From the NCBI RefSeq assembly GCF_003634615.1, contig NZ_RBKX01000001.1, positions 2,418,001 through 2,482,000 on the forward strand: 64,000 bases of DNA. The letters are read 5' to 3'. This document shows positions 1 to 9,139 of this stretch, in pieces. The stretch is from Flavobacterium sp. 102 (GTDB lineage: Bacteria; Bacteroidota; Bacteroidia; Flavobacteriales; Flavobacteriaceae). The position numbers and the translations under genes were made by a program. The notes beneath the pieces are model-generated. The model saw nothing but the letters and a program-made list of their open reading frames with translations. It did not search any database and was not told the origin of the DNA. The number at the start of each line of letters is the position of its first letter. Position 1 is the first letter of the stretch.

Positions 1-1273
1 TTGTGTGAATGCACGTGACCGTTACGAAGCGTTGAAAAGATTGGCCGATGCTAATCCGGATATCTTCTCTGTAGTTTTTTGTAGAACCAAAAGAGATACA
101 CAAGCGGTAGCTGAAAAGCTAATCGAAGACGGATATAACGCCGCAGCTTTGCACGGAGATTTATCTCAAGCACAACGTGATGGAGTTATGAAATCTTTCC
201 GTGGTCGTCAAATCCAAATGTTGGTGGCAACAGACGTTGCGGCTCGTGGAATTGACGTTGATAATATTACACACGTAGTAAACTATCAATTGCCGGACGA
301 AATTGAAACTTACAATCACCGTTCTGGTCGTACAGGTCGTGCCGGGAAATTGGGAACTTCTATCGTAATCATCACCAAAAGTGAATTGCGTAAAATTTCG
401 TCTATCGAAAGAATCATCCAACAAAAATTTGTAGAGAAAACAATTCCAAGCGGAATCGAAATCTGCGAAATCCAATTGTTGCACTTAGCCAATAAAATCA
501 AAGACACTGAAGTAGATCATGAGATAGACAACTATCTTCCTGCTATCAATGAAGTGCTTGACGGATTGACTAAAGAAGAATTAATCAAGAAAATGGTTTC
601 TGTTGAATTTAACCGATTCATCAACTACTACAAAAAGAAACGTGATTTATCAGGAGAAAAAGGTGGTGAAAGAAGCGAGAGAAGTTCGGAACCAAGAGAA
701 ATCAGAGCTGGTGATCCGGTTCGTTATTTCGTGAACATTGGTTCAAGAGATGATTTCGATTGGATGCAGTTGAAAGATTTCTTGAAAGAAACCCTAGATT
801 TAGGTCGTGATGATGTATTCAAAGTAGATGTAAAAGAAGGTTTCTCTTTCTTTAACACCGACGGAGAGCATACGGATAAAGTAATGTCTATCCTTAACGG
901 ATTTGATATGAACGGAAGAAGAATCAACGTTGAAATTTCTAAAAATGACGGTGGAAGCCGCGAAAGACGTGACCATAACGGAAGAAGTGGTGGCGGAGAA
1001 CGCAGAAGCTCTGGTGGATTTGGCGGTAGAAGTTCTGCTCCAAGAAGCGGTGGCGGAAGTTTCGGACCAAGAAAAGAAGGAGGTTTCAGAAGCGATAGAA
1101 ACTCAGCACCAAGAGAAGGTGGTTTCCGTAGCGACAGAGATGCAGCGCCAAGAAGAGAACCAGGTTCATTTCAAAGAGAAGAAAGAGCACCAAGACGTTC
1201 TGAAGGAAGCGCTGACAGACCAGCCGGTCGTTCTTTTGACGATGCAAAAGCAAGAAGACCAAGAAAAAGCTAA
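1..1273 (+). CDS. DEAD-box ATP-dependent RNA helicase, C-terminal part (5' end outside window)
   Basis: ATP-dependent RNA unwinding in ribosome assembly or mRNA turnover, DeaD/CsdA-like. The frame is open from the window edge, and the GTG at 5 is internal, not a start. What is visible is the second RecA lobe: motif IV (VVFCRTK), motif V (VATDVAARGID) and motif VI (HRSGRTGRAG). Near nt 710-950 follows a DbpA-type RNA-binding domain (RYFVNIGSRDDFDW ... NGRRINVEIS), then a tail of about 100 residues rich in Arg, Gly and Ser, typical of RNA-binding low-complexity tails. The first RecA lobe with the Q, Walker A and DEAD motifs must lie upstream. An open frame at 930-1289 is only a shadow of the tail. 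A strong terminator follows. Confidence 0.95.
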   Translation, partial: CVNARDRYEALKRLADANPDIFSVVFCRTKRDTQAVAEKLIEDGYNAAALHGDLSQAQRDGVMKSFRGRQIQMLVATDVAARGIDVDNITHVVNYQLPDEIETYNHRSGRTGRAGKLGTSIVIITKSELRKISSIERIIQQKFVEKTIPSGIEICEIQLLHLANKIKDTEVDHEIDNYLPAINEVLDGLTKEELIKKMVSVEFNRFINYYKKKRDLSGEKGGERSERSSEPREIRAGDPVRYFVNIGSRDDFDWMQLKDFLKETLDLGRDDVFKVDVKEGFSFFNTDGEHTDKVMSILNGFDMNGRRINVEISKNDGGSRERRDHNGRSGGGERRSSGGFGGRSSAPRSGGGSFGPRKEGGFRSDRNSAPREGGFRSDRDAAPRREPGSFQREERAPRRSEGSADRPAGRSFDDAKARRPRKS

Positions 1274-1281
1274 CGCTTTTA

Positions 1282-1309
1282 AATTATAAATTACGAATTA
1301 TAAATTACG
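1282..1309. repeat. AT-rich 14-bp tandem microrepeat, with inverted partner at 1386-1427
   Basis: The unit AATTATAAATTACG occurs twice in tandem. After the terminator, 1386-1427 carries degenerate copies in the opposite orientation (TAATTCGTAATTC and similar), so the two stretches could pair around the terminator. Similar low-complexity microrepeats appear at 3752-3786, 58622-58655 and 62660-62700. Confidence 0.7.
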
Positions 1310-1333
1310 AATTTTTTATAATTGGAATATAAT

Positions 1334-1375
1334 GAAACTCCGTTTTACTTAGGTAGGAACGGAGTTTCTTTTTTT
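1334..1375 (+). terminator. Rho-independent terminator of the helicase gene
   Basis: Perfect 11-bp stem GAAACTCCGTT (1334-1344) / AACGGAGTTTC (1358-1368) with a 13-nt loop, followed by seven T. It lies 60 nt after the helicase stop codon. Confidence 0.9.
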
Positions 1376-1515
1376 CTACATAACCCTAATTCGTAATTCA
1401 TAATTACTAATTCGCAATTCTTAATTTGAGCTTTTGTTAATTTTGTTCTAATTCTACAAACAAACATTAAAATATCTTAAAAGAGTTTCATACTTTTAAA
1501 CCATCAAAATCTGCT

Positions 1516-2307
1516 ATGAGATATTTTACTCTTTTTCTTTTGTTTTTTCTTTCCTTTAATGCTTTTGCGCAAGAGGAACCTGTTGTTGGTCAAAAAGTTT
1601 CAGGAACAATCATCAATGATAATACACTGTTGCCTATTACCAACGCAAACGTGATTAACATTAACAAAGTAAAAGGAGTGGTTACTAATGCCAGTGGTTT
1701 TTTTGAAATGGAAGTTAGTGTAAGCGATACACTTCATATCTCTATTTTAGGATATCAATCTTTGCGTGTCAGAGTAACCAATGACTGGTTGAAAAATGGA
1801 ACAGCTAAAATTTTAATGACCGAAAAAGCCATTGCTTTAGAAGAAGTTGTCGTAAAAAAATATGATTTAACCGGTTATCTCGAAGTAGATTCTAAATTGA
1901 TTCCTGAAAAAGAAAACTACCGTTATAGTATTTCCGGTTTGCCTACTGCATACGAAGCCGGTGATAGTTCGCCAAATGCTTTTACAAGAGTATTAGGCTC
2001 TATTTTCAATCCTGCTGACATGTTGTATAATTTCTTCGGAAAAAAGCCCAAAGAGCTCAAGAAGCTGAAATCGATGAAAAAAGACGATACGGTTCGTACG
2101 CTTTTAGAATCAAAGTTTGATAGGGAAATGATTTCTGTTCTTTTAGGAGTTGATAAAAAGGAAATAGCTGAAATACTGCAACGCTGTAATTACTCAGAAT
2201 CGTTTATTCAAACGGCTAATGATTTACAAATTTTGGACGCTATAAGCGAATGTTATGAGCAATACAAAGTGCTGACTAAAAAACACGAGAAATACATTAA
2301 AGAGTAA
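1516..2307 (+). CDS. Secreted protein with carboxypeptidase-like regulatory domain
   Basis: Exported protein of 263 aa with unknown specific role. Residues 1-18 are a signal peptide ending FNAFA-QEE. Residues 25-115 form a CarboxypepD_reg-like beta-sandwich (GTIINDNTLLPITNANV, then GVVTNASGFFEMEV and ILGYQSLRV), the fold found at the N-terminus of SusC-like receptors. There is no TonB plug or barrel, so it is a stand-alone family member of the envelope. The C-terminal half (about 120-263) is charged and helical without a recognised motif. Its TAA stop abuts the stop of the convergent trmH gene with no intergenic base. A TAnnTTTG-like box (TAATTTTG, about 1438) may mark the promoter. Confidence 0.8.
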   Translation: MRYFTLFLLFFLSFNAFAQEEPVVGQKVSGTIINDNTLLPITNANVININKVKGVVTNASGFFEMEVSVSDTLHISILGYQSLRVRVTNDWLKNGTAKILMTEKAIALEEVVVKKYDLTGYLEVDSKLIPEKENYRYSISGLPTAYEAGDSSPNAFTRVLGSIFNPADMLYNFFGKKPKELKKLKSMKKDDTVRTLLESKFDREMISVLLGVDKKEIAEILQRCNYSESFIQTANDLQILDAISECYEQYKVLTKKHEKYIKE

Positions 2308-2964
2308 TTATTGCTTTGAATAATATCTTTCCTCTATACGTTTAATATCTTTGATAGTGTTCTTTGCCCAAAGTAAACGCTTTTCCAACAATTCATCTTC
2401 AGTCAGTTTCCAATTGACATTCGATTGGCGTAGGCGAGTAGTGATGTCTTGAATGATAATTGCAGCCGAAACCGAGATGTTCAAACTCTCCGTAAAACCA
2501 ACCATCGGAATTTTTAAATAACCATCGGCTTGTTGCATCACTTCTTCGGAAAGTCCTTCTTTTTCAGTACCAAAAAATAATGCACTTTTCTTGGTAACAT
2601 CAAATTCGTGCAGCAAGCAAGAATCATTGTGTGGCGTAGTCGCAATGATTTGATACCCTTTGTTTTTTAGGGTTTGTATGCAATTCGAAATATTGTCAAA
2701 CTTATTGATGTCAACCCATTTTTGTGCACCCATCGCAATTTCCTTGTCAATATTTTTGCCAAAACGTTGTTCTACAATATTGATTTCCTGAATGCCAAAA
2801 ACCTCACAACTGCGCATAACCGCGCTAGTATTGTGAAACTGAAACACATCTTCCACCGCAATCGTAAAGTGATTGGTACGATTGTCTAAGACCTTCTGAA
2901 ATCGCTCTTTGCGGTTTTCGGTTAAAAATTCTTCGAGATAGTTTAGGTAATTGAGGTCAATCAT
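2308..2964 (-). CDS. trmH: tRNA/rRNA 2'-O-methyltransferase, TrmH (SpoU) family
   Basis: SPOUT-class enzyme that transfers a methyl group from S-adenosylmethionine to a ribose 2'-OH, probably Gm18 of tRNA. All three SpoU motifs are visible: motif 1 with NTSAVMRSCEVFGI (catalytic Arg), motif 2 with ALFFGTEKEGLS, and motif 3 with IPMVGFTESLNISVSAAI, which forms the trefoil-knot cofactor site. Length 218 aa fits TrmH (E. coli 229 aa), with a short charged C-terminal extension. The promoter and 42-nt leader form a cassette also found before the glycosyltransferase gene at 50662. TrmH versus another SpoU target cannot be settled from sequence alone. Confidence 0.88.
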   Translation of the reverse strand: MIDLNYLNYLEEFLTENRKERFQKVLDNRTNHFTIAVEDVFQFHNTSAVMRSCEVFGIQEINIVEQRFGKNIDKEIAMGAQKWVDINKFDNISNCIQTLKNKGYQIIATTPHNDSCLLHEFDVTKKSALFFGTEKEGLSEEVMQQADGYLKIPMVGFTESLNISVSAAIIIQDITTRLRQSNVNWKLTEDELLEKRLLWAKNTIKDIKRIEERYYSKQ

Positions 2965-3019
2965 AAAATTCGTTTTTACTTCGTACAGTTCGACCTAATG
3001 GTCTCGAGTGCCAAAATAA
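2965..3019 (-). promoter_or_regulatory. Promoter-leader cassette of trmH with 5' hairpin (copy 1)
   Basis: Read on the minus strand: TTATTTTG (one mismatch to TAnnTTTG), 5 nt, CGAGACC-ATTA-GGTCGAACTG, then 21 nt to the ATG. GACC/GGTC forms a 4-bp hairpin with a 4-nt loop at or near the expected 5' end of the mRNA. The distance from CGAGACC to ATG is 42 nt, identical to the copy at 50607-50661. Confidence 0.6.
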
Positions 3020-3049
3020 CGAAAAAATACGTAGCTTTAAATCCAAATA

Positions 3050-3766
3050 ATGATAATGAAAAAACTAGTCGTTTTAACCGGTGCCGGAATTTCTGCTGAA
3101 AGTGGTATAAAAACCTTTCGAGACGCCGATGGATTATGGGAAGGACATGATGTAATGGAAGTCGCTTCGTATGACGGTTGGCTTAGAAATAAAGCATTGG
3201 TTTTGAACTTTTATAACCAACGTCGAAGACAATTGCATGAAGTGAAACCGAATCTCGGACATATTACTTTAGCCGAATTAGAGAATGATTTTGACGTTCA
3301 TATCATCACACAAAACGTAGACAATTTACATGAACAAGCCGGAAGCAGTAAAGTTTTGCATTTGCACGGCGAATTATTAAAAGTCAGAAGTGATAATCAT
3401 AATCGATTTGAGGTTTTAGATTGGACTTCCGATTTGAATTTAGGTGATATCGACTCTGCCGGAAATCAATTAAGACCACATATTGTTTGGTTTGGCGAAG
3501 CCGTTCCGGCGCTTGAAGAAGCTATAGAAATTGTCGAAATCGCCGATTATTTGGCGGTTATTGGTACTTCGCTTCAAGTATATCCTGCGGCAGGTTTGAT
3601 GCATTATGCCAATCGAAATGTGCCAATATTTTATATCGATCCAAAGCCGGTAAACATTTATGATTTGCAGAATCCGTTAGAAGTTATTCCAATGAATGCC
3701 ACTGAAGGTGTTCCATTATTAAGGGAAAAATTAGCTAGTTTGCAACAAAAAACTCCCAACTCATAA
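3050..3766 (+). CDS. cobB: NAD-dependent protein deacylase, sirtuin (CobB-like, zinc-less)
   Basis: Removes acyl groups from lysines while consuming NAD+. Visible: NAD site GAGISAESGIKTFRDADGLW, the QNVDNLHEQAG motif, catalytic His in HLHGELLKV (about residue 106) and IGTSLQVYPAAGL. FYNQRRRQ supplies the Tyr-x-x-Arg pair that lets CobB and SIRT5 bind succinyl/malonyl-lysine. The two CxxC zinc pairs found in most sirtuins between HGE and RPHIVWFGE are absent; that segment has no cysteine. ATG codons occur at 3050 and 3056; the second (MKKLVVLTGAGIS) is the more usual N-terminus. Confidence 0.92.
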   Translation: MIMKKLVVLTGAGISAESGIKTFRDADGLWEGHDVMEVASYDGWLRNKALVLNFYNQRRRQLHEVKPNLGHITLAELENDFDVHIITQNVDNLHEQAGSSKVLHLHGELLKVRSDNHNRFEVLDWTSDLNLGDIDSAGNQLRPHIVWFGEAVPALEEAIEIVEIADYLAVIGTSLQVYPAAGLMHYANRNVPIFYIDPKPVNIYDLQNPLEVIPMNATEGVPLLREKLASLQQKTPNS

Positions 3767-3788
3767 CTCATAACTTATAACTAATACT

Positions 3789-3796
3789 TACTTTTG
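3789..3796 (+). promoter_or_regulatory. -7 promoter element (TACTTTTG) before purB
   Basis: Exact match to the Bacteroidota TAnnTTTG box. No clear TTG lies at the expected -33 position, so the call is tentative. The predicted leader of about 45 nt contains the hairpin-forming repeat CCCTGAGCTTGTCGAAGGG (3813-3830). Confidence 0.4.
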
Positions 3797-3846
3797 CACC
3801 ACAACAATTTTCCCTGAGCTTGTCGAAGGGCAACAACACAAAACAC

Positions 3847-5190
3847 ATGTCACTAACTACTTTAAATGCCATTTCACCTATTGACGGAAGATACCGTAAA
3901 GCAACCAAACCTTTAGCTGCTTTTTTCTCTGAAGAAGCTTTAATAAAATATCGAGTTCTAGTTGAAGTTGAATATTTTATTGCGCTATGCGAAAGTGATT
4001 TACCTCAATTAAAAGGTGTAAATAAAAGTACTTTCGAAGCCCTTAGAAATATCTACATTAACTTCACTACTGAAGATGCTTTAGCAATTAAAGAGACAGA
4101 GAAAATCACCAATCACGATGTTAAGGCGGTTGAGTATTTTATCAAAGATAAATTTGAGGTTTTAGGTTTAAGTGATTACAAAGAATTCATCCATTTCGGA
4201 TTGACGTCACAAGATATTAATAATACTGCGATTCCGCTTTCGACTAAAGAGGCTTTTGAAAAAGTATACCTGCCGAGTCTAATTGCTCTGATTGCCAAGT
4301 TAAAAGAATTGGCTATGGAATGGAAGGATATTCCTATGTTAGCCAGAACACATGGTCAACCGGCATCGCCAACGCGTTTAGGAAAAGAAATTTTGGTATT
4401 CGTAGAGCGTTTGGAAGAGCAAATGCGTTTGTTGTTCAATATTCCGTTTGCGGCTAAATTTGGCGGCGCAACAGGGAATTATAATGCCCATCATGTAGCT
4501 TATCCCAATGTCGATTGGAAGCAATTCGGTACTACTTTCGTAGAAGAAACTTTGGGATTGCAACATTCTTTTCCAACGACTCAAATTGAGCATTACGACC
4601 ATTTTGCTGCGTTTTTTGATGCCTTAAAAAGAATCAATACGATCATCATCGATTTAGACCGAGATATTTGGACGTATGTTTCGATGGATTATTTCAAACA
4701 AAAAATCAAAGCAGGAGAAATAGGTTCTTCGGCGATGCCACACAAAGTGAACCCAATTGATTTTGAAAATTCTGAAGGAAACTTAGGCATTGCTAACGCT
4801 ATTTTTGAACATCTTTCAGCCAAATTACCGCTTTCAAGATTGCAACGCGATTTAACGGATAGTACCGTTTTAAGAAATGTTGGCGTTCCTTTCGGACACA
4901 CCATTATTGCTTTTGAAGCGACTCTAAAAGGCTTGAACAAATTGTTATTAAACGAACCAAAATTCGCTGAAGATTTAGAGAAAAACTGGGCCGTAGTTGC
5001 CGAAGCCATTCAAACCATTTTACGACGCGAAGGTTACCCAAATCCTTACGAAGCTTTGAAAGGATTGACCAGAACGAATGAAGTGATGAACAAAGAATCA
5101 ATTCATAGTTTTATTGGAACGTTAAATGTTTCTGATTCGGTACGAGCTGAGTTGATGCAAATTACGCCTAGTAATTATCTTGGAATTTAA
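3847..5190 (+). CDS. purB: Adenylosuccinate lyase
   Basis: Cleaves adenylosuccinate to AMP and fumarate and SAICAR to AICAR in purine synthesis. The protein (447 aa) shows the fumarate-lyase signature GSSAMPHKVNPIDFENSEG, the catalytic loop THGQPASPT and the N-terminus SLTTLNAISPIDGRY as in E. coli PurB (456 aa). I chose ATG 3847: an in-frame TTG at 3820 would begin inside the intergenic repeat CCCTGAGCTTGTCGAAGGG and add nine non-homologous residues. guaB, the IMP branch enzyme toward GMP, lies 2.4 kb away on the other strand. Confidence 0.97.
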   Translation: MSLTTLNAISPIDGRYRKATKPLAAFFSEEALIKYRVLVEVEYFIALCESDLPQLKGVNKSTFEALRNIYINFTTEDALAIKETEKITNHDVKAVEYFIKDKFEVLGLSDYKEFIHFGLTSQDINNTAIPLSTKEAFEKVYLPSLIALIAKLKELAMEWKDIPMLARTHGQPASPTRLGKEILVFVERLEEQMRLLFNIPFAAKFGGATGNYNAHHVAYPNVDWKQFGTTFVEETLGLQHSFPTTQIEHYDHFAAFFDALKRINTIIIDLDRDIWTYVSMDYFKQKIKAGEIGSSAMPHKVNPIDFENSEGNLGIANAIFEHLSAKLPLSRLQRDLTDSTVLRNVGVPFGHTIIAFEATLKGLNKLLLNEPKFAEDLEKNWAVVAEAIQTILRREGYPNPYEALKGLTRTNEVMNKESIHSFIGTLNVSDSVRAELMQITPSNYLGI

Positions 5191-5241
5191 TATTTGTAAA
5201 ACAGTCTTTTAGAGCTAAAAAGTGTTATAATTTCTTTAATT

Positions 5242-5275
5242 CTGCTTGATTTGTTTTTAAAAAAGCAGTTTTTTT
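5242..5275 (+). terminator. Probable terminator after purB
   Basis: CTGCTT (5242-5247) pairs with AAGCAG (5263-5268), with further T/A pairing inside the loop, followed by seven T. The loop is large, so confidence is moderate. Confidence 0.55.
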
Positions 5276-5296
5276 ACTATTTTGTAAAAAAAAGAA

Positions 5297-7537
5297 ATGC
5301 CCATGTTTTTATCATCAACCACTACTTCTGTTCATTTGCCTGATTTAATCAGTGATTTGGGATTAATTCTAATTACTGCTGCTATTGCGGTTTTACTTTT
5401 CAGAATTTTAAAACAACCCTTAGTTTTAGGATATTTAGTTGCAGGATTTTTGGCTGGAAGTGAGTTTGATTTCTTTCCAACTGTAAAAGACATGCATAGC
5501 GTAGAAGTTTGGGCTGAAATTGGGGTTATATTTCTTTTATTTAGCTTAGGTTTAGAATTCAGCTTTAAAAAGCTAATGAAAGTAGGAGGTACGGCTTCAA
5601 TAACTGCTTTAACTCAAATAATTTTCATGATTACGGTTGGCTTTTTTGTTGGTCAATTAATGGGTTGGAATAAAATGAATAGCATCTTTTTAGGCGTAAT
5701 TCTATCCATTTCATCAACTACCATTATCTTAAAAACCTTTGATGAACTTGGCGTAAAGTCGCAAAAATTTGCCGGAAATGTAATCGGATCTCTAATTGTT
5801 CAGGATATTATTGCCATTCTAATGATGGTTTTACTTTCGACTATTGCGGTCAGCCAGCAATTTTCAGGCATGGAATTGGGTTTAGCCGTTCTAAAATTAA
5901 TCTTCTTTTTAACGATTTGGTTTGTAGTTGGCATCTTTTTTATTCCAACACTTCTTAAAAAAGCCAAGCATTTACTAACAGATGAAATGATGCTTATTAT
6001 TTCGTTAGCACTTTGTTTGTTAATGGTAATTTTTGCAGCCAATGTTGGGTTTTCGCCGGCATTAGGTGCTTTTATTATGGGTTCAATCATAGCAGAAACT
6101 ACGCAAGCAGAACATATAGAACACTTAGTCAAACCGGTTAAAGACTTGTTTGGTGCTGTTTTCTTTGTATCCGTTGGTATGCTTATCAACCCAGAAACTT
6201 TAGTGGAATATGCAATTCCGGTAGCTATCTTGACTTTTGTGGTTATTTTTGGTCAATCAATAAGTTCAACGATTGGTGCTTTATTATCAGGACAGCCGCT
6301 CAAACAATCCATACAAACCGGAATGAGTTTGTCACAAATTGGGGAATTCTCGTTTATCATTGCAACCTTAGGAACGACCTTAAAAGTAACCAGTGATTTT
6401 TTATATCCGATTGTGGTAGCCGTTTCTGCTGTAACCACTTTTACAACGCCTTTTATGGTAAAATTTGCCGTTCCTTTTTCAGGTTATTTGGAGAAAAAAT
6501 TACCGCGAAAATGGGTGAAAAGAATTCAGCTTTATAGTGCCAATACAGAAGAAATCAAGTCGCTAAGCAATTGGCAGATTGTGTTGCGAAGCTATTTGAC
6601 ACAAGTAATAATACATTCCATCATCATAGTTGCGGTCATCTTGCTTTCGTCAAATTTTATTTTGCCGATGGTTCAAGGTTCAAAATTTGGTCATGCTATA
6701 GCCGCCTTGATAACTTTAGTCATTCTTTCGCCATTTTTATGGGCCTTATCACTGCGAAGAGTTGCGGTCAAAGAAGTGTATATTTTGATGCAAGAAAGAA
6801 AACATCACGGTCCAATAATCATGTTGGTACTTTTTAGAATTGTACTTACGTTATTCTATATCGGTTTTGTGTTAAACACTTTTTTCTCTACCGGAGTGGC
6901 TTTCGTTGCCTTCTTAATAGCTATTGGAGCTTATATTTTATTTCCGAAACAACTTCATGCGGTTTACAATAGAATTGAAAGTCATTTTATTAGCAACTTT
7001 AATGACAGAGAAACCCGAAAAGAAAATAAAAGACAAAATACTTTATCGCCTTGGGATGGGCACATGGCTGATTTTAATATTGCCAAAGAATCAAATCTGG
7101 CCGGAAAAACGTTAGAGGAACTGAAAATTAGAGAACAATTCGGTATTAATATTGCGTCCATTCGCAGAGGCGATGTTTTAATCAATATTCCTATTAGATC
7201 AGAACGTTTATTTCCTGGAGATGAGATAAGTATAATTGGAACCGATGATCAGGTGAAAGAATTCAAAATTTATTTGGATAAAAACGAAATTGATGTTCCG
7301 GAAAAAGTCGAACAAACCGATATTATATTGCAAAAACTGGAACTTAAAAACCGAGTTTGCATAGGAAAAACCATTCGTGAATCTCAAATTCGTGAAAAAA
7401 CGCACGGAATTATTGTTGGTGTTGAACGAAATGGTAAGCGTATTTTAAATCCGGAATCGCATTTAGTCTTAGAAGACAGCGATATTTTATGGATTGCCGG
7501 TGAAAAGAAAAGAATAGCTGAGTTTATGAAAGCGTAA
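5297..7537 (+). CDS. CPA2 monovalent cation:proton antiporter (KefB/KefC type) with two RCK-C domains
   Basis: Inner-membrane Na+/K+:H+ exchanger for ion and pH homeostasis. Residues 20-400 hold about 12 membrane helices of the Na_H_Exchanger family, with LGYLVAGFLAGSEF, FLLFSLGLEFSF and the ion-site region QDIIAILMM. A second hydrophobic block (about 430-560) has four helices. Residues 585-746 carry two TrkA-C (RCK_C) domains, each with the core of a ligand-binding beta-sandwich (LFPGDEISIIGTDDQVKEF and LVLEDSDILWIAGEKKRIAEF). The NAD-binding TrkA-N Rossmann domain of KefB/C is missing, so gating probably uses a small ligand such as a nucleotide. No KefF/KefG-like subunit is nearby. Alternative ATG at 5303. 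Confidence 0.9.
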   Translation: MPMFLSSTTTSVHLPDLISDLGLILITAAIAVLLFRILKQPLVLGYLVAGFLAGSEFDFFPTVKDMHSVEVWAEIGVIFLLFSLGLEFSFKKLMKVGGTASITALTQIIFMITVGFFVGQLMGWNKMNSIFLGVILSISSTTIILKTFDELGVKSQKFAGNVIGSLIVQDIIAILMMVLLSTIAVSQQFSGMELGLAVLKLIFFLTIWFVVGIFFIPTLLKKAKHLLTDEMMLIISLALCLLMVIFAANVGFSPALGAFIMGSIIAETTQAEHIEHLVKPVKDLFGAVFFVSVGMLINPETLVEYAIPVAILTFVVIFGQSISSTIGALLSGQPLKQSIQTGMSLSQIGEFSFIIATLGTTLKVTSDFLYPIVVAVSAVTTFTTPFMVKFAVPFSGYLEKKLPRKWVKRIQLYSANTEEIKSLSNWQIVLRSYLTQVIIHSIIIVAVILLSSNFILPMVQGSKFGHAIAALITLVILSPFLWALSLRRVAVKEVYILMQERKHHGPIIMLVLFRIVLTLFYIGFVLNTFFSTGVAFVAFLIAIGAYILFPKQLHAVYNRIESHFISNFNDRETRKENKRQNTLSPWDGHMADFNIAKESNLAGKTLEELKIREQFGINIASIRRGDVLINIPIRSERLFPGDEISIIGTDDQVKEFKIYLDKNEIDVPEKVEQTDIILQKLELKNRVCIGKTIRESQIREKTHGIIVGVERNGKRILNPESHLVLEDSDILWIAGEKKRIAEFMKA

Positions 7538-7551
7538 AGAAATTAAAATGC

Positions 7552-7582
7552 AAAAGGCATAAGTTAATTTCTTATGCCTTTT
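7552..7582. terminator. Bidirectional terminator between the antiporter gene and guaB
   Basis: Perfect 12-bp inverted repeat AAAAGGCATAAG / CTTATGCCTTTT around a 7-nt loop. The A and T ends let it serve both convergent genes. Confidence 0.9.
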
Positions 7583-7604
7583 GTACTATTGCCTAATGGC
7601 TAAA

Positions 7605-9077
7605 TTATCTCGAATAATTCGGAGCTTCTTTCGTAATCGTCACATTATGCGGATGACTTTCGCCGATTCCGCTTGCGGTGATTCTAACAAATCTACCTGT
7701 TTCTTGTAATGTTGGAATATCTTTGGCACCGCAGTAACCCATTCCGGCTCTTAAACCACCAACAAATTGTTGCATGCTTTCGTTTAGTTCACCTTTGTAA
7801 GGTACGCGACCAACAATTCCTTCAGGAACCAATTTCTTAATATCATCTTCTACGTCTTGGAAATAGCGGTCTTTTGAACCTTCTTGCATCGCTTCTACTG
7901 AACCCATTCCGCGATAAGATTTGAATTTTCTACCTTCAAAAATGATAGTTTCGCCCGGAGATTCTTTGGTTCCGGCTAATAACGAACCTAACATTACACA
8001 ATCGGCACCGGCGGCAATCGCTTTTGGAATATCGCCTGTGTATCGAATTCCGCCATCTGCAATTACCGGAATTCCGCTTCCTCGTAAAGCCGCAGCGACT
8101 TCTAAAACCGCAGAAAATTGTGGAAATCCAACACCGGCCACAACACGAGTTGTACAAATTGAACCCGGACCAATGCCGACTTTTACACCATCGGCACCAT
8201 TTTCTACCAAATACAAAGCGGCTTCAGCGGTAGCAATATTGCCAACAATGACATCTAAATTGGGGAATTGAGCTTTGACCAATTTCAAAACATCAACTAC
8301 GCCTTTGGTATGACCATGTGCGGTATCAATAATTACGGCGTCAACTCCGGCATTTACTAAAGCAGTTGCTCTTTCTAATGCATCGGCGGTAACACCAAGA
8401 GCAGCAGCCACACGTAAACGTCCAAATTTATCTTTATTAGCCACCGGTTTTTGTGCCAATTTAGTGATGTCTCTAAAAGTAATTAATCCAACCAATTTAT
8501 AATTAGCATCAACTACGGGTAGCTTTTCGATTTTGTTTTGTTGTAAAATGCCCTCAGCTTCTTGTAATGTGGTTCCTTCGGCAGCAGTAACTAAATTTTC
8601 AGAAGTCATTACTTCTAAAATAGAACGTGAATTTATTTTTTCAAAACGCAAATCTCTATTCGTTACAATTCCTTTTAAAATTCCGTTTTCATCAACGATA
8701 GGAATTCCGCCGATTCCGTGTTCTTTCATTAACATTTTAGCATCGCCTACGGTTGAATTTAAAGGTAAAGTCACCGGATCGATAATCATTCCGGCTTCGG
8801 CACGCTTTACTTTTCTCACCTTTGCGGCTTGTTGTTCAATTGTCATATTTTTGTGCAAAACACCAATTCCACCTTCTTGCGCCATGGCAATGGCCATCGA
8901 ACTTTCGGTTACCGTATCCATAGCAGCAGAAACAATAGGAACATTTAGCGAAATATTTTTAGATATTTTCGACTGAATATTGACTTCGCGCGGTAAAATT
9001 TCGGAATAATTTGGAATTAGCAGTACATCGTCATAGGTTAAACCTTCTCCAACGATTTTAGAAGTGTGTGCTTTCAT
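7605..9077 (-). CDS. guaB: Inosine-5'-monophosphate dehydrogenase
   Basis: NAD+-dependent oxidation of IMP to XMP, the committed step to GMP. The 490-aa protein has the TIM barrel interrupted by two CBS domains at about 95-210 ([20 protein letters not shown]), the signature [14 protein letters not shown] with catalytic Cys308, and the mobile flap with RYFQ near residue 405. Length and order are those of bacterial IMPDHs. It is monocistronic, facing the antiporter gene. A TATATTTG box on the minus strand gives a short leader. Confidence 0.98.
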   Translation of the reverse strand: MKAHTSKIVGEGLTYDDVLLIPNYSEILPREVNIQSKISKNISLNVPIVSAAMDTVTESSMAIAMAQEGGIGVLHKNMTIEQQAAKVRKVKRAEAGMIIDPVTLPLNSTVGDAKMLMKEHGIGGIPIVDENGILKGIVTNRDLRFEKINSRSILEVMTSENLVTAAEGTTLQEAEGILQQNKIEKLPVVDANYKLVGLITFRDITKLAQKPVANKDKFGRLRVAAALGVTADALERATALVNAGVDAVIIDTAHGHTKGVVDVLKLVKAQFPNLDVIVGNIATAEAALYLVENGADGVKVGIGPGSICTTRVVAGVGFPQFSAVLEVAAALRGSGIPVIADGGIRYTGDIPKAIAAGADCVMLGSLLAGTKESPGETIIFEGRKFKSYRGMGSVEAMQEGSKDRYFQDVEDDIKKLVPEGIVGRVPYKGELNESMQQFVGGLRAGMGYCGAKDIPTLQETGRFVRITASGIGESHPHNVTITKEAPNYSR

Positions 9078-9106
9078 GCAATTTGTAGTTGTAGTTAAAT
9101 TGCGAG

Positions 9107-9114
9107 CAAATATA
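9107..9114 (-). promoter_or_regulatory. -7 promoter element (TATATTTG) of guaB
   Basis: Exact TAnnTTTG match on the minus strand, 29 nt before the guaB ATG. No good -33 TTG was found. Confidence 0.45.
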
Positions 9115-9139
9115 ATAAAAAATACCGAAGTATAAAGGG

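Noticed and set aside
930..1289. Open frame overlapping the helicase tail
   Set aside because: A shadow of the Arg/Gly-rich repeats in another frame, with no start context and no conserved features.
3820..3846. Longer purB start at TTG 3820
   Set aside because: It lies inside the intergenic repeat CCCTGAGCTTGTCGAAGGG; ATG 3847 gives the conserved N-terminus.
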